DNA of 64,000 bases, taken from contig OX388345.1 in assembly GCA_947579665.1 (NCBI GenBank), positions 35,369,849 through 35,433,848 on the forward strand, in the 5' to 3' direction. Within the stretch, counting starts at the first letter, position 1. The number at the start of each line of letters is the position of its first letter. Shown piece after piece: positions 9,740-21,764 of this stretch. A program made the position numbers and the translations under genes. This DNA is from Sympetrum striolatum. Its lineage: Eukaryota; Arthropoda; Insecta; Odonata; Libellulidae. The notes under the pieces were generated by a model. That model did no database searches and had not been told where the DNA came from. It worked only from the letters and a program-made list of their open reading frames with translations.

Positions 9740-11711
9740 ATCTGATAAATGAGCTATTTATAAATAAATAATGTGCCTTAATATATTTTATTTATTTAAT
9801 CCATTAGCTGCAATTTGGCACGATTATCAAGTGGAAAGGGTCGATGGAGATTTAACAATACAATCTGTCCGGCATTCGCCCAAGGACGGGAGGGAATCCA
9901 ACAAAAAATCTCCCGTTGATAGCACCCATCTTAACAATTGCAATGAGCCTATTTAGTACAATAAGTCAAACAAATCAAATAAACAGTACACAAACACCTC
10001 CACCAAACACAGATACAGTCGACTGAATTAATTTCTATTACATAATTTAATCGTACAAACTTGAACTATTATCTTATTCTAAAGATTATTAAGCGATTAA
10101 AACTATACATTATGCATACAAATATATAAAAATTTAAATTTTATAATCTTTTTAGCTTATTTTTTAAATTTTAACACTCTCCGGCATTGGAGTGATAAGT
10201 TCTCCGGGTAATACATGCCTTCCCTTGTATGTACCTTCAAGCTATAAAAAATAAGTATAATATAATTTGTACATCGAAATTGTGTCATAATACTTTATCA
10301 TTATTAGTATGAAATACCACTTCATTAAGGCCTCTAAAATCCAACGTAATTTGTATTTGTTCTCGGGCTTGTGGGTGCGTTTGCTTAGGCGCTAAAGCAA
10401 AACGGAAAGGAAGGGCGTAGTCATTATGTGCGTACTTAGAAATGGACGCGGCACTTACGGGTTGAGAAATCCGAGCCGTTTCCTTTCTTCCGACACTTCC
10501 TGACGCCTTAACTCGCGAATTCTTTCCATTATTTGTCCGCGCGTATTGCCGATATTTTCCAAAGCGCGTTCCACTTTGGCGGTAAAAAAACGAGACATAG
10601 TTCCAGTTTATTTGTGAGGTCACGACGCCTTCGGTTGATTTAGCCAACTCGCAGTAAACCTACATAGAGCTAGTTCAATTATCTTTTCCCTTTTCTGGGA
10701 GTAAAAGCGAATTGTTTCGCCCCCAGTCTAGCGCATTATTTCGTCTCCGACATCTGCGGAGCTTTTCAGTTCGCTTGTGAGACGCTCCGAGACATATGTT
10801 CGCGATTTTCCTCGAATAAATCGACGTTTCACAGAAGTACTTTCCGAGGAACTGTGAGCCCAAGAGCAAATACATGCTTTCTGCTGGTACAGGTGCATGT
10901 TGGTCGACGTCGATTATTCAAGATGCTCTTGAACGGAACCTTTGAAGAGCGTTATTTAAATCGTTGTCTCAGACGATACTTACGGTCCAGTATCAACCTA
11001 AAAGGAAAATAGGGTAGCGGATTCTTGTAGGAGCACAATCATAAGATTTGTTATTATCCTCTTACGGCTAAAATTACAGTCTTATTTTAAAAGTCTTCTT
11101 AAATCTCATCATTTTATTTTATGGAGCGGTGATAAATTGACTGTGGGGCATTTACTAGTTTATGTCAGACAGCTAACCGGGTAATACAGCAGGGTATGTA
11201 TGTGGTATATTAGTACGATCCAGATCATCTCGTATACCTGGCCCTCAATCCCGTAAAGCAATTCGTTTCTTCTTTATAATCACTAGCAACAGAGTTGGCA
11301 ATAAATTACAAAAAAATTGAATTTCTCTAATAATTTACTGAATGAGAGCAAGGGAGATGCTATAGCGAAATTTGAGAGGAATTAATACTAAAATATTGAG
11401 TGCAACACTAAAATGATTTAACAGCAATATATATTATGAAGTATGGAGCGTAAACGAAAGATAAACAAGATTATTCAATGATTTATTTCGTAAATCATTA
11501 CCACACGTATCTACACTCACATTTAAATGATTAATATTATTATTACCGATATTATAAGTAGATCTATATTTTAGATTTAGATATATACCCTGCGAGCCGC
11601 CAGAGGCGTATGGAAGGGGGTGTAATACACCACTATTATTCATTCATCCCTATTAGCATCTCAAATAGCCTGGGGAAAAAACAACCAAAAGTAATTATCC
11701 TTCCTTGCGAT
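9740..11711. other. Non-coding stretch with possible retroelement tail
   Basis: 9780-10200 is AT-rich and begins with TTTTATTTATTTAAT, the complement of a TAAA-type retroelement tail. The following GCAATTTGGCA...ATCAAGTGG recurs loosely at 18803-18830, which suggests an old interspersed repeat. 10280-10880 is more balanced, with a 120-codon minus-strand frame (10647-10285) that I do not recognise. Nothing else is supported. Confidence 0.4.
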
Positions 11712-11746
11712 TACTTCCCTATAACGCTGCGTACTTCCCTATAACG
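11712..11746 (+). repeat. 15-bp direct repeat, period 20
   Basis: TACTTCCCTATAACG occurs at 11712-11726 and again exactly at 11732-11746, separated by CTGCG. A recent slippage duplication with no other context. Confidence 0.9.
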
Positions 11747-13414
11747 TACGTAAGTAGATAGTACAATTTCCATGGTAATTATTGGGATAATAATGTCTGA
11801 AAAGCGAGTTCAAGTTTCGAGATAATATGACTCGGCGTGACTGGTAACGTTTCTTGTCACGAAAAACTATGGAAGGAATGAATTATATGGCTGCAATCAT
11901 AATTAGCTCCACGATGAGAAAATAGCAAAGGGAGGCTGGGTTGGAGGAAAAAATCGGCGAAATTAGAACGGTAATACTCAGCGAGAAATCAGGGAACTTT
12001 TACGTGATGACTACTCCTTTATGATATCTCATAGAACTTCTTAGATAACTAAATCGTAAACGAAATCATTTCTCGAAATTCCTCATATGAAAATAACACA
12101 TCATATTTCTAACGATTAGAAACTGTCAGTTCGCTCCAGCACAAACGAGGGAAAAAAATAAGTAGAAAGAATTTTAACGCGGCAGGTTTATAGTCGTAAA
12201 GGGTGGCTCATTAGAGAAACCCATCAACAAATCCATATAAGCATTAGTAGACTTTTTCAAAGGCCATCGCCGCCCAGTTCCCAATATTCCCGATCCGGTC
12301 TTCGGAGAAAGAGAAAGGAATCACCTAAAGGGACAAGGGCGAGCCCGAACGGCGAAATAGGACAATGGGACGCTTTTATCTCCAGCATCGAGATGAGCAG
12401 AGAGAAACTAATCTCGTGTAGCCGGGGGCAAGAATTTGACGAATTAGCCGATAAACAAGCTTCCGGAGGCGACGATTTCTTTCCTATTCGAGGAATAATA
12501 GAGAAAAGATTTCACTCCGAAAGGTGAGAAACGAAACGGAAGGTGACGATGTCGTATCGGATACGGAATAGAAATTTTGGGTGGCGCCCCCGCGAGAGAA
12601 TTTCGGTAAATAAGTCTGAAAAGGAGACGAGGTCAAGAGCGATGGATGCAATAGGGATTTTTTTTTGGTCACCGTTACCTTTCTTTCCTGACCTAAAAAA
12701 CGGACGGCGAGAGTGGATTACAATCTCCCCTCAAAACGGAAGGTTAATTTCCCTGTCGACAGTTCGATGACACGACGAGACGATGATTTGTGGCCTTCCT
12801 TCGGCCAACATAATGGAAAGGCGATGCACGTTTAGAGGAAGAAATACATAAATAAATCGGATGCCGATTGTGAATGGTGCCTTCCCTGCCTTGAGGTAGG
12901 CGGAATCTTTTCCCTACTATAGTTTCCATTTTGGGAAATGTAGACAGGAAAAGATTAACCAGTTTTATATTCCATCAATGCGGCTAAGTAGTCCCTTTGA
13001 TATATATGAGGAATTATGGGAATAAATGTCTTCTCGAATAGCTATAAATAGGCGGGGATTGTGTAATTTCCTCGTTAATCACAACCTCACGTAAATTTGG
13101 AATTTCCACTTCCATAAAGTCTAGGAGCTGGGCTTTCAGTGTAGTTTATTCCACCGTGATATGTTACCACTTTTAAGGGACAATTATTTAAGAAGTGAAG
13201 CAAGAGATATTTAAAAATAAGGTAATTATCGCCAACTGTAAGGTCTCGGGAGTTAAGCGTGTAATAATAACGAATGTAGGCAATTTTATAACCTTTCAAC
13301 GAATGAAATATTCCCCAGTTACTCTACAAGAAAATGGATTTAAGACATAATAATTTATTTTAATATTTCGTTTTACGGCGCTGGTCTAGATGGCAGCGAT
13401 CGAGGGGAGCGTAG
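11747..13414. other. Non-coding stretch, no gene recognised
   Basis: Mixed-composition DNA with a purine-leaning plus strand at 12290-12660. Short frames on both strands (up to 75 codons) overlap one another and lack motifs. A TATAAATA at 13043-13050 has no initiator at the proper distance. Confidence 0.5.
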
Positions 13415-13568
13415 TTTATCCCAAATTTGCCCAAATTAACGTAGTAACATTGTAAAAACGAAACACCTACATATAAGTTAAAGATTTGAGAGAAATTTAT
13501 CCAGAATTTACCCTAAGTAACATGGTAAGATCATTACAATAATAACATCTACTTATATGTTTAAGCGT
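13415..13568. repeat. Diverged tandem duplication, period about 81 bp
   Basis: TTTATCCCAAATTTGCCC at 13415 and TTTATCCAGAATTTACCC at 13496 begin two copies that continue through related sequence (GTAACAT.GTAA, then A(C/T)CTAC.TATA.GTT.AAG). Divergence is high, perhaps 30 percent with small indels, so the event is old. Confidence 0.65.
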
Positions 13569-15230
13569 TTTCTCCCCAAAATCTTACCTTAATCTTAAAT
13601 TTAAAGAACTCCTACAACCAACATTTTCTAGATTTATATCTTGACTGCTTGAATAGGAGATAACCAAGAAAACATTATTTTTGGTATTTTATACATTCCA
13701 GAGCAACCTCACAATCTTGATCAATCTCTAAAGATGACTTTATCGTCGCTTGCAAACTGATTCTCTCCTAACTACAATCTAGCTAACTCCACGTATCTCA
13801 AGATGGATTCCATCAATGTGATTGAATCCTCCGATCCTCTAAACCATAAACAATCATCAACCGAACTTTCCCCGGTGATCATCCGCCATCTCTTAGTTGA
13901 AATCCTCATCGTCGTTTTACAAGCGCTGGAGAAAGTGCTGCGAGTTTGAGGTAATCGACGCGAGTCTTAAACTCGAAAATACTTCATCGCGAAAGGAATC
14001 CGCGCTCATCTCATCTCGTCATGATTCCTCTAATGACCGGAACGCATTCAATATCGGAACTAAAGCTCCAAACGCAATTCCCGTGAAGAATTCGCTCATG
14101 AATAAACCATGTGACCATCGGTCTCTTTGATTATGTGAGCAATTCTCCGGCTTTTAAACAGCTATACGCTTACGGAAACTTGTCTCTCGAGTCATTACCG
14201 CTTTGAAGATCATCATCTCCGAGGAAAGGGAGAGGCGAGAAATGGTAACGTACACGCGGCGTGAAGCGCTATTCACTTGAGAAAAAACGAACCTCGGAAT
14301 GGATGACAACAAATCTGTTTTCCGCACCTAATAGCTCGGGAAGGTCTAAGTGACACGAGGCAGGAAAGAGGATTGTTGAGAAATAAGAGAGAAGTTACGC
14401 TGGCGTGTTATGTGAATTGGTTGGTTAGAATGAGGGGGTTTATTGCTTTTTACAAATTGAGCCAGAACTGTAAGCATTCACGGTGGAATTCTTCCGTTGG
14501 AAGGAACTTGGTTTCGTTATGAAGTACACAGGGACGTGCCGATGGGTGAGAAGGCGAAGCAATCGCCCAAGGTGCCTCTCGTTGCAAGTACCAAGTCTTC
14601 GTTTTATTAATCTCCGACGTTGCGATCCGACGTACGGGTAAAAGACGAATTTTGATATGAAAACTTTAAGTAATCCTTTCCATTTTTGAGTTATTTCGAC
14701 TAATTTCGAATAAATTACTCAGAAACTGTTATAGTACTTGACAGATAATGATAACTTGATAATCTACACATCATATGACATCCAGGCGGAAGATGCAAAA
14801 TGACAAGAAACGGCTTTCGAAAGCATAGGTCAATTACAAACTTTTTAGCAAATAGCAATATTAGGCGATCCTTCCCATCACGAATATTTCATTTAAGAGA
14901 AACAGAAAAACGATTAGACTAGCTCGATAAAACAGATACAAAAGTTTCATTTCTACAGAAAGTGTGGTTAGAATGATAACAATCATAGTAAATGATACAA
15001 CATGTAAAGGCTGAAAATTTGAAGATCATTAAATTAGATCACACAAGTATATATATAACAATGTTACACTAGTGTAAGCCTATGAAAGCCTAAATATTTT
15101 CCTTGGTATGTAACATAATATCACATTATAAGTTGAAGTAGATGTGGTGTAGCAGATATTGGAAGCCCTCTACACTTCCACAGTTTAATTCGAGATAATA
15201 GATTTACAAAAGGTACGACTTCTAGGAAAA
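13569..15230. other. Non-coding stretch, no gene recognised
   Basis: A more balanced block at 13870-14640 lies between AT-rich flanks. The plus-strand frame 13897-14130 (77 codons) is rich in Ser and Lys and has no motif. Nothing else is supported. Confidence 0.5.
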
Positions 15231-15300
15231 ATGATTCTGCACAAAAATTCCTTCGGATGACTTACATTGGGCCAAGACATGATTCTGCACAAAAATCCTT
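15231..15300 (+). repeat. Short direct repeat, period 48
   Basis: ATGATTCTGCACAAAAAT occurs at 15231-15248 and at 15279-15296, each followed by TCCTT or CCTT. Only the 20-odd bases at the start of each unit are alike, so this may be a repeated binding site or a slippage product. Confidence 0.85.
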
Positions 15301-17462
15301 TAGTTTCACTTTAATTTTTCCTTGTTCACTGAGATGCATCAAATCCAAGTACTCACCTGTGAAAGAAAGAAAAAGTACATTACTATAACGGAAAGAATGC
15401 ATGACATAATAGAAAATGATTATCACCGTCATGATTAAATTTTAATTGAGACTAATATCTTAATTAGACGGATGAATTAGGTTTTAGTTTAAACATGAGA
15501 AGGGTAATAACGGACTTTTATGCATTCACGTCACGTTTGAATAAAAGTTCTTGAAGTTTTCTGTATTGTAACCTAGGGAGAGATAGCTTCATTCAGAGAA
15601 ATCACGCGGTCTCGATCTTCGACTATTAGATGCACGTAACGCTCTCCCAATGCCATTGAATCCCACCTTATCGGCCATCAATGACCATCGTAAAACCTCC
15701 AGACATTAAGACATACGTACATGTCTTTCATAAAACACTCTGGTAACACGTCACTCTAAGACCCCAGCGCACGGCGCGATAATTTCGAGCGGAAAATCTT
15801 TCTAAGGACGCTTATGCGTCGAGATGAACGGGTAAAAAAGCAAGATAAGAGTGGGATGAAGTGATACGTGCATGGAGGCCATTAAAGGGATTTCCGTGGT
15901 CGATAAAGCGAGAACGAAGGACGCCACGCATTGAATGAAAGAGAAACAAATAGGCACGTGCGTGGGAGTGGAGAGCGCAAGCCGCTGACCGCACCGAACA
16001 TTGTTGTCCCTCGTGTATCGCTTGAGGGAAATCAAGGGCTTCGAAACTGACGTCGGGAAAAACCTGGCATGGGGATATGCGGTAGGGTCGAGAAAAGTTT
16101 GGATATACGCAAAGAATATATATGAAGGTTATATATGATAAAAAAGGAAAGAAGGTACCCCTAGAACAGGAATATATGTGAATATACGTACGTATAAAAG
16201 AAAAGGGAGAAGATGAAAGTGAAAGATGAAAATAGTTCGGGTAAAATATGGCGGAGATGACGGTTTCGCTTCGGGATTGGATGCAAGGCTCGCCTGCAGT
16301 ATCCGTCAGAGATTCTTTTGGGCAGAATTCGGGGAATACAAAATATGGTCAGTGGTATCAAGGTTGGTCACTCATGATTTTAGCTCACCGTAATATATCC
16401 CATGGTGAAAGAAGGAACAAGTGCAACGTTATTTGAACTTACTGGAAAACATTACACCTAATATTTTCAAATCTTACGGTCGGTTCTGACTTCATAACTG
16501 TCATCCTCAAGCATTCTGGCCAGTCATAAGGCTTGAAAAAGGTTGATAGAGTCTAAAAAAGTCATAAATAAAGGTTTTTAGTAAAATTGTTTACCTTTGA
16601 GTCTTTTATATGGTTTCCCGCAAAACCAGGTCACATTATCTATAGTTAAAGTTATTGTATTTTGATCGACTGTATTTTTCTGCGCACTAATATTTGCTAA
16701 TTAACTTTTAGGAGGATTTAATTCAGTTTAAACTTCAACTAAAATATTTTTGGGTTTCTCAGAGAAGAGCGATAACACTCCTCCTAAAGTAGAAACTTTG
16801 ACTGTTCTTATACAAAAAATACGTTATTCTGAATAATGAGTAGATTTCTTTTCTTGCTTTGAATGATGAAAAATCTTATTCTGAGGCATGAATGAGGAGA
16901 AAAAGATGAATAGAAAGGTTTTCTTAATGAAGAGAAGTGAAAATCAACGAAATGAAAGCTACTGATAAAAGAGAAATTTACGAATGACCGAAGGGATTGG
17001 TATGAAATTTATTTGAAAGTAAGTGAGAGAAAAACATAGGCAGGTAATATCGATATTTTGCTGTACTAACTTTACGTGATTTATTTTCCAATCAATCAAG
17101 TACGTAAAGCTTCAGTTTAAATTGCCTTTATTTAGACATTCTAGAACCCAATTCATATTATTTTGCAAACATAGCTTTTATGTACATATTTCATTCTAGC
17201 TTTGAATAGGAAAGACGATTTCTTGCAATGATACAGAAAGTATATGTAGTTTAATAAAATAAATTGGATTTCCCGACAAAAGGAGAGTAATCTCTGATTC
17301 GAAGACGAGGTTATGAAAGTTTTCTCCTTCGTTCCAATTTTCTACTGTAATTTCAACATCAAGCATAAAACATTGAGAATCACAGACACCGAAATCATTT
17401 TAAACTTCTCTCTTACAGCATCTATATAATAAAAGAAAACTTAGAACACGGCTGTTAATGAA
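15301..17462. other. Non-coding stretch, no gene recognised
   Basis: A more balanced segment spans 15600-16080; the minus-strand frames at 16035-15802 and 15994-15812 overlap in two phases. The stretch then returns to AT-rich sequence. I see no coding signal or repeat boundary. Confidence 0.5.
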
Positions 17463-17629
17463 TTAGAGGTTCAAAATCTCCAATAGCCGTCATTGTCGGC
17501 GCTTCTCGTCTCATTCACCGGTATTCGGAGAAAACAAGGTGCGATGATTCTTACTCGTTTTCTCCGAATACTGGTGAATGAGACGAGGAACGCTGAAAAG
17601 GACGGCTATTGGAGATTTTAAACCTCTAA
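17463..17629. mobile_element. Foldback MITE with TA-type target site
   Basis: Two arms of about 75 bp face each other around a loop of some 20 bp. The outer ends are TTAGAGGTT and AACCTCTAA; shared inner blocks include AAAATCTCCAATAGCCGTC, CTCGTCTCATTCACC and GTATTCGGAGAAAAC. The arms are about 90 percent alike by eye. Read with a TA target duplication (17464-17465 and 17627-17628), the termini are GAGGTT...AACCTC, suiting a Tc1/mariner-type or related non-autonomous element; TTA of PIF/Harbinger fits less well because the right side is TAA. It encodes nothing. A transcript would fold into a long hairpin. A half copy of the same arm lies at 29584-29662. Confidence 0.8.
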
Positions 17630-20600
17630 CACAGCATCTTCGTTTCAATAATAAATCCCATTTAATCTGCAGGATGATTTAAGGACAACAACAGCATCGC
17701 CATCTATACGATCTACAATCTGAGTGCACACCTGAGACACACTCTTGAATTATCAATTCCGAATCAATAAAGGTGAAAAGGCGAAGCTTCTGAACTCGAA
17801 GGAATTCTAAAGATCTAGGGCGTGGACCTATTCAATCGAACGATCGAATTACACAACATTCCTCGTCCGTAATGAAAGCCGTAAAGGGGTATCTGATCTC
17901 GGGGAAAACACAAATATAGAGGAATCCACTGAGGAATATGCGAGCGAACGAATTCTATTACGATGGAAGCGGAAAATAAATAATGTAAGGACTAAGCCAC
18001 GAACAGAGAGCATTTATCCCACTTTATCTTTTTAGGTTTCCGCATAATCGAAGATGGAATCGATCGATATATTTGCAGGTGTAAATTTAGCCTGGCGAGG
18101 AGCCATAAAAACACGGATATTTAGCACTCTAATGGGGCTCGGAATTCTCAGAAATAAATGGATATAAAAGGCACCTCGGCGCCGGTGGAGGTATTCCAAT
18201 AAGAAGGCGACCGACTCAAAATAAATAATTCATAAATCTTGCTCTCCGGTCTCCGTCTCAAACGACAGGTACGGCTATCATTTTAACGGCACGGACTCCC
18301 GTGGAGTTAGTCACCCCAGAAACGTCATTCCTTCTCCAGCTATACGAAAAACCGGCGAAAGTATGACCGAGTTAAATTTATCTCGGAATGGCTCTGGAGG
18401 GTTTTCAGTGGAGAAAACGTGAGTTTTGTTGGAAGAAACGCGGCTGTAAAAGGAGAATAAAACTTGGAATTTTTTGTCCAACCCCACGAGATAGAGTTGA
18501 AAAGTTAAAGAGATTCAACAGGATACCGCAACATGCTATCTGATGTACTGATTGCTGCCCTTCTGTTTGGGCAATAAAAGGCGAAGAGTTAGGAACAAAA
18601 TACGCTGAATGTAGAACGAAATATAAAAATAAGGCGAAGAGCATATATTAGCCCCGTAATTTGAATTCAGATTTTTCTAGGAATGTATAAACTCTGCTCT
18701 AAAACAAATTATCCACGAGGTCTAGCTTTTGAATAGGTAGCGCAAGTATTCTCAAAAAAGCAAATAGAACTACTATATTTAATTTAATTTCAATTTTCAC
18801 GGCAATTTGGCAATTTGATCAGGTGGCAGCGTTAGAGGATTTAGCGTTTAGATATATAAATAAAACAATATTAGCTGTAATATCATTGAGCAGATAATAG
18901 GATGTATATAAAAATATTGATGAAAATGATAAACACATATTTGATCATGTACAAAGAAATCTGGTGAAACGTTTTACTTGAAAATATATTTTCCATATAC
19001 ATCTTAGTATATTTTTAAGAAATAATTATCAGATCTGCTATACAATACAATAAATACTGAGATCAGCTAACGATGTCCTTATTCCAGCGAACAATATTGA
19101 TCTATCATATGTATGTGATTCCCTTGCATCTGTAAAACGAAAAATTTATTCCAAACAATGTTTATTAATGTCATTTGTAATATATGTACTCTTAGTGATT
19201 TTATTTTTGCCTTATTATTTTCATATTTGTGCATATATTTATTTTATATGAAATTGCACGTAATTGGTTTCCTTAATCTGCTTGCGATCAATAAATATTG
19301 TTATTATATATCAAATTCACGTAATCGGAAAGAGTAAGGTTAATGTTACTTGTATAATTCCAATACATTTTAATTAAAACAGAGAACAACCTTCGGTTTA
19401 AATCAAAAGCTGTTCCAAATATAACCAATAATATACTATTTAAAATCAAAGCATCTTTCCTCCAATACATTAGGCGTTAAGGAACAGAAACCTGTTTCCC
19501 CAAGTGCCACTCGAACGTGCGAAGGGAAAATTCACTTCCAACTCCCGGTTGTATGTTTCGGAGAAAATGACCGTTTTCCAGCAAGAAGTTGGCTCTTTCG
19601 AAACCTTAGGCTATTTCTAAGCTTATTTATGGCTTTTCCACGATGACGCTGAGTTGAAAATGAGTGTTATTTCTTCGCTTCTGCTCGAGAACGACATATT
19701 AATCGTCCATTTCCACCGATGTCATAGGCGTGTGATCCATGTCTTTCGAACGTGGCTTTAGGGAAATATAACTTATGCTCTCGTAGTGAATCGCAATGAA
19801 AAATGAAGAGTGATTAATAGACTTCTCATCACCACCGCAATCTGTGCTGAACACAGCAATTTTTTGGCAGAGAACATAAATTCTACAGAGCGAGCAAATA
19901 ATGCATAATAGGTGTTTAATGCTCTCTAATCAAAAGTTTTACCTACAGTTCCATCCAATGTATTTTTTTTCGGTAAGATAATCATCACAGCAGGGAGAAG
20001 GAAATATTCGTCTATCAAGAATTTAATGGAACATCATTACCATAGGGTTACAAACAACTACTATTATTTCGCATATACGTATTATGGGAATGAATATTTC
20101 ATTAGAGTTGAATTTCAACCGGGGTTTTTTATATAATAGGGTAATTTTATATAATCAAGCGCATAAAACATTTCTGTGAATTTCAACTCAGAGCGAAAGA
20201 TACGGGGTAAGAATTAATTCGTCGTAAAATATAATAAAAAATCAATCTTTTCGAATAATACCAACTATCCAAAATGACAGTTTACTTACTCCAAGCCGTA
20301 AATACAGCCTGACATGATCATGGAGATCAAAAAAGATTTAGCAAGGTCAAAGTAAACTGTAGACAACGATCGAACAATAAAAATTGACACTACACAAATA
20401 GGGATTAAATATAATTAAAATGTATATAATAATTTCTTGCGATATTTGGTGGAGCTTTCTCATATTAAATTAAATTTTAAAAAATCTGACATCGTCCAAA
20501 GAAATTACATTTTCGAAAAATCACGACCGGAGAGTGATCTACCTAAATTTAAATGGAAATAATAATATACAGAATAAGACAGGATTACCACTAATATAGC

Positions 20601-21383
20601 GTGGTAATCCATTTTAAACTTAAATTTAAAAAATCAATGAATGATTCGTAGAAATATGCATTATTTTGTATCCATCCATTACATTGCCAGATATTTTTTA
20701 GTTGAAGTAAAAATGATTCCTCGTGCAAAATATATACGAGATAATATAAACCTGTATTTTCCGAGCAAGAGAAATAGATACTCATTTCCACCCTCATAAA
20801 CTGTCAGAGTAACTTTCCCAATGTGAGTACCAATCTATACTTAGAACTAATTATACACCCTAATCACCAAGAAATTGAATCGCTTATTGGTTTCCCACGT
20901 GATTACCACAGAACTAAAGCAGATACTATTAATCATCACAATGAAACAGAACACATTCCTCTTACTTGATTAGCTCTGCATCAATCCCCTCTAACGTCAA
21001 AATAGCCACAGATGGTATCGCACCGTCAAAAAGCGAGCTAGAGAGAGATGGACTCGTCCGTATCTAGGCCAAATAGCCTCGGAACAAGAGCGCACCTCGT
21101 TAACCTCAAAAGTCCATCACACAAAAACATATCAGCATACATTCGAATACATGCAAATGCTCTCGACGATTGATGGTCGACGTACCATCGTTCTCTTTTT
21201 ATTTCCCGCCTGAGACGGAAGGGAAACTGAAAATTTCACTCTTCGGCGACCAGAATGAAAAATACTTGGCATAACTTTGTGGAACGCCATTTTTTAAAAC
21301 AACTAAAAATGATACTTAGAATTATCCATGGATTTTATTCAACGATTCGTTTGATTATTACGGTTATCATCAGGTGGTGATCC
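17630..21383. other. Non-coding stretch, no gene recognised
   Basis: A more balanced block at 17790-18460 includes TATAAAAGG (18165-18173) without an initiator 30 bp on. The rest is AT-rich. CGATATTTGGTGGA at 20440-20453 followed by TCATATTAAA is shared with 8284 and is likely part of the same decayed repeat. 19140-19300 resembles an AT-rich retroelement 3' region but has no definable ends. Confidence 0.45.
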
Positions 21384-21409
21384 CTGATGATGATAGTAAC
21401 GATCCAAAC
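21384..21409 (+). ncRNA. Degenerate hammerhead-like core
   Basis: CTGATGA is intact at 21384-21390. After TGATAGTAACGATC, which can pair GAT with ATC, stands CAAAC (21405-21409) where a hammerhead has GAAAC. Upstream, TATCATCAGG (21365-21374) is the complement of CCTGATGATGATA, so the site also sits in an imperfect palindrome. ATAACTTTGTGGAA lies about 110 bp upstream (near 21272), a phrase also found near 8698. I read it as a mutated ribozyme relic from a Penelope-like element. Confidence 0.33.
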
Positions 21410-21687
21410 CAGACATTGAACAAAATCTGTGAAAAATACAAAGTTTTGTTTTTATTAGTTTTCTTCTTAGAGGAGTATCTAAACGCCATAATTATTAGCA
21501 TATTTTCACATTCATGACGAAAGAGTTTTTAAAAGATTTGAAGGTAACTAACAAACGTTTTAAAGGGTATTTATGTATAATTTATGACGTTTTTAAATTA
21601 CATGCTCCACACCGTTTTTTGTTAAAAGTTCGACTATATCAGTTGATAATTTTTTCATGGGATGGGTTGATACTTGTAAACCTTGGA

Positions 21688-21691
<4 letters not shown>

Positions 21692-21761
<70 letters not shown>
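21692..21761. repeat. (AT)35 microsatellite
   Basis: A 70-bp uninterrupted run of alternating A and T, long enough to extrude as a cruciform. It creates the artificial Tyr-Ile frames on both strands. Confidence 0.98.
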
Positions 21762-21764
<3 letters not shown>

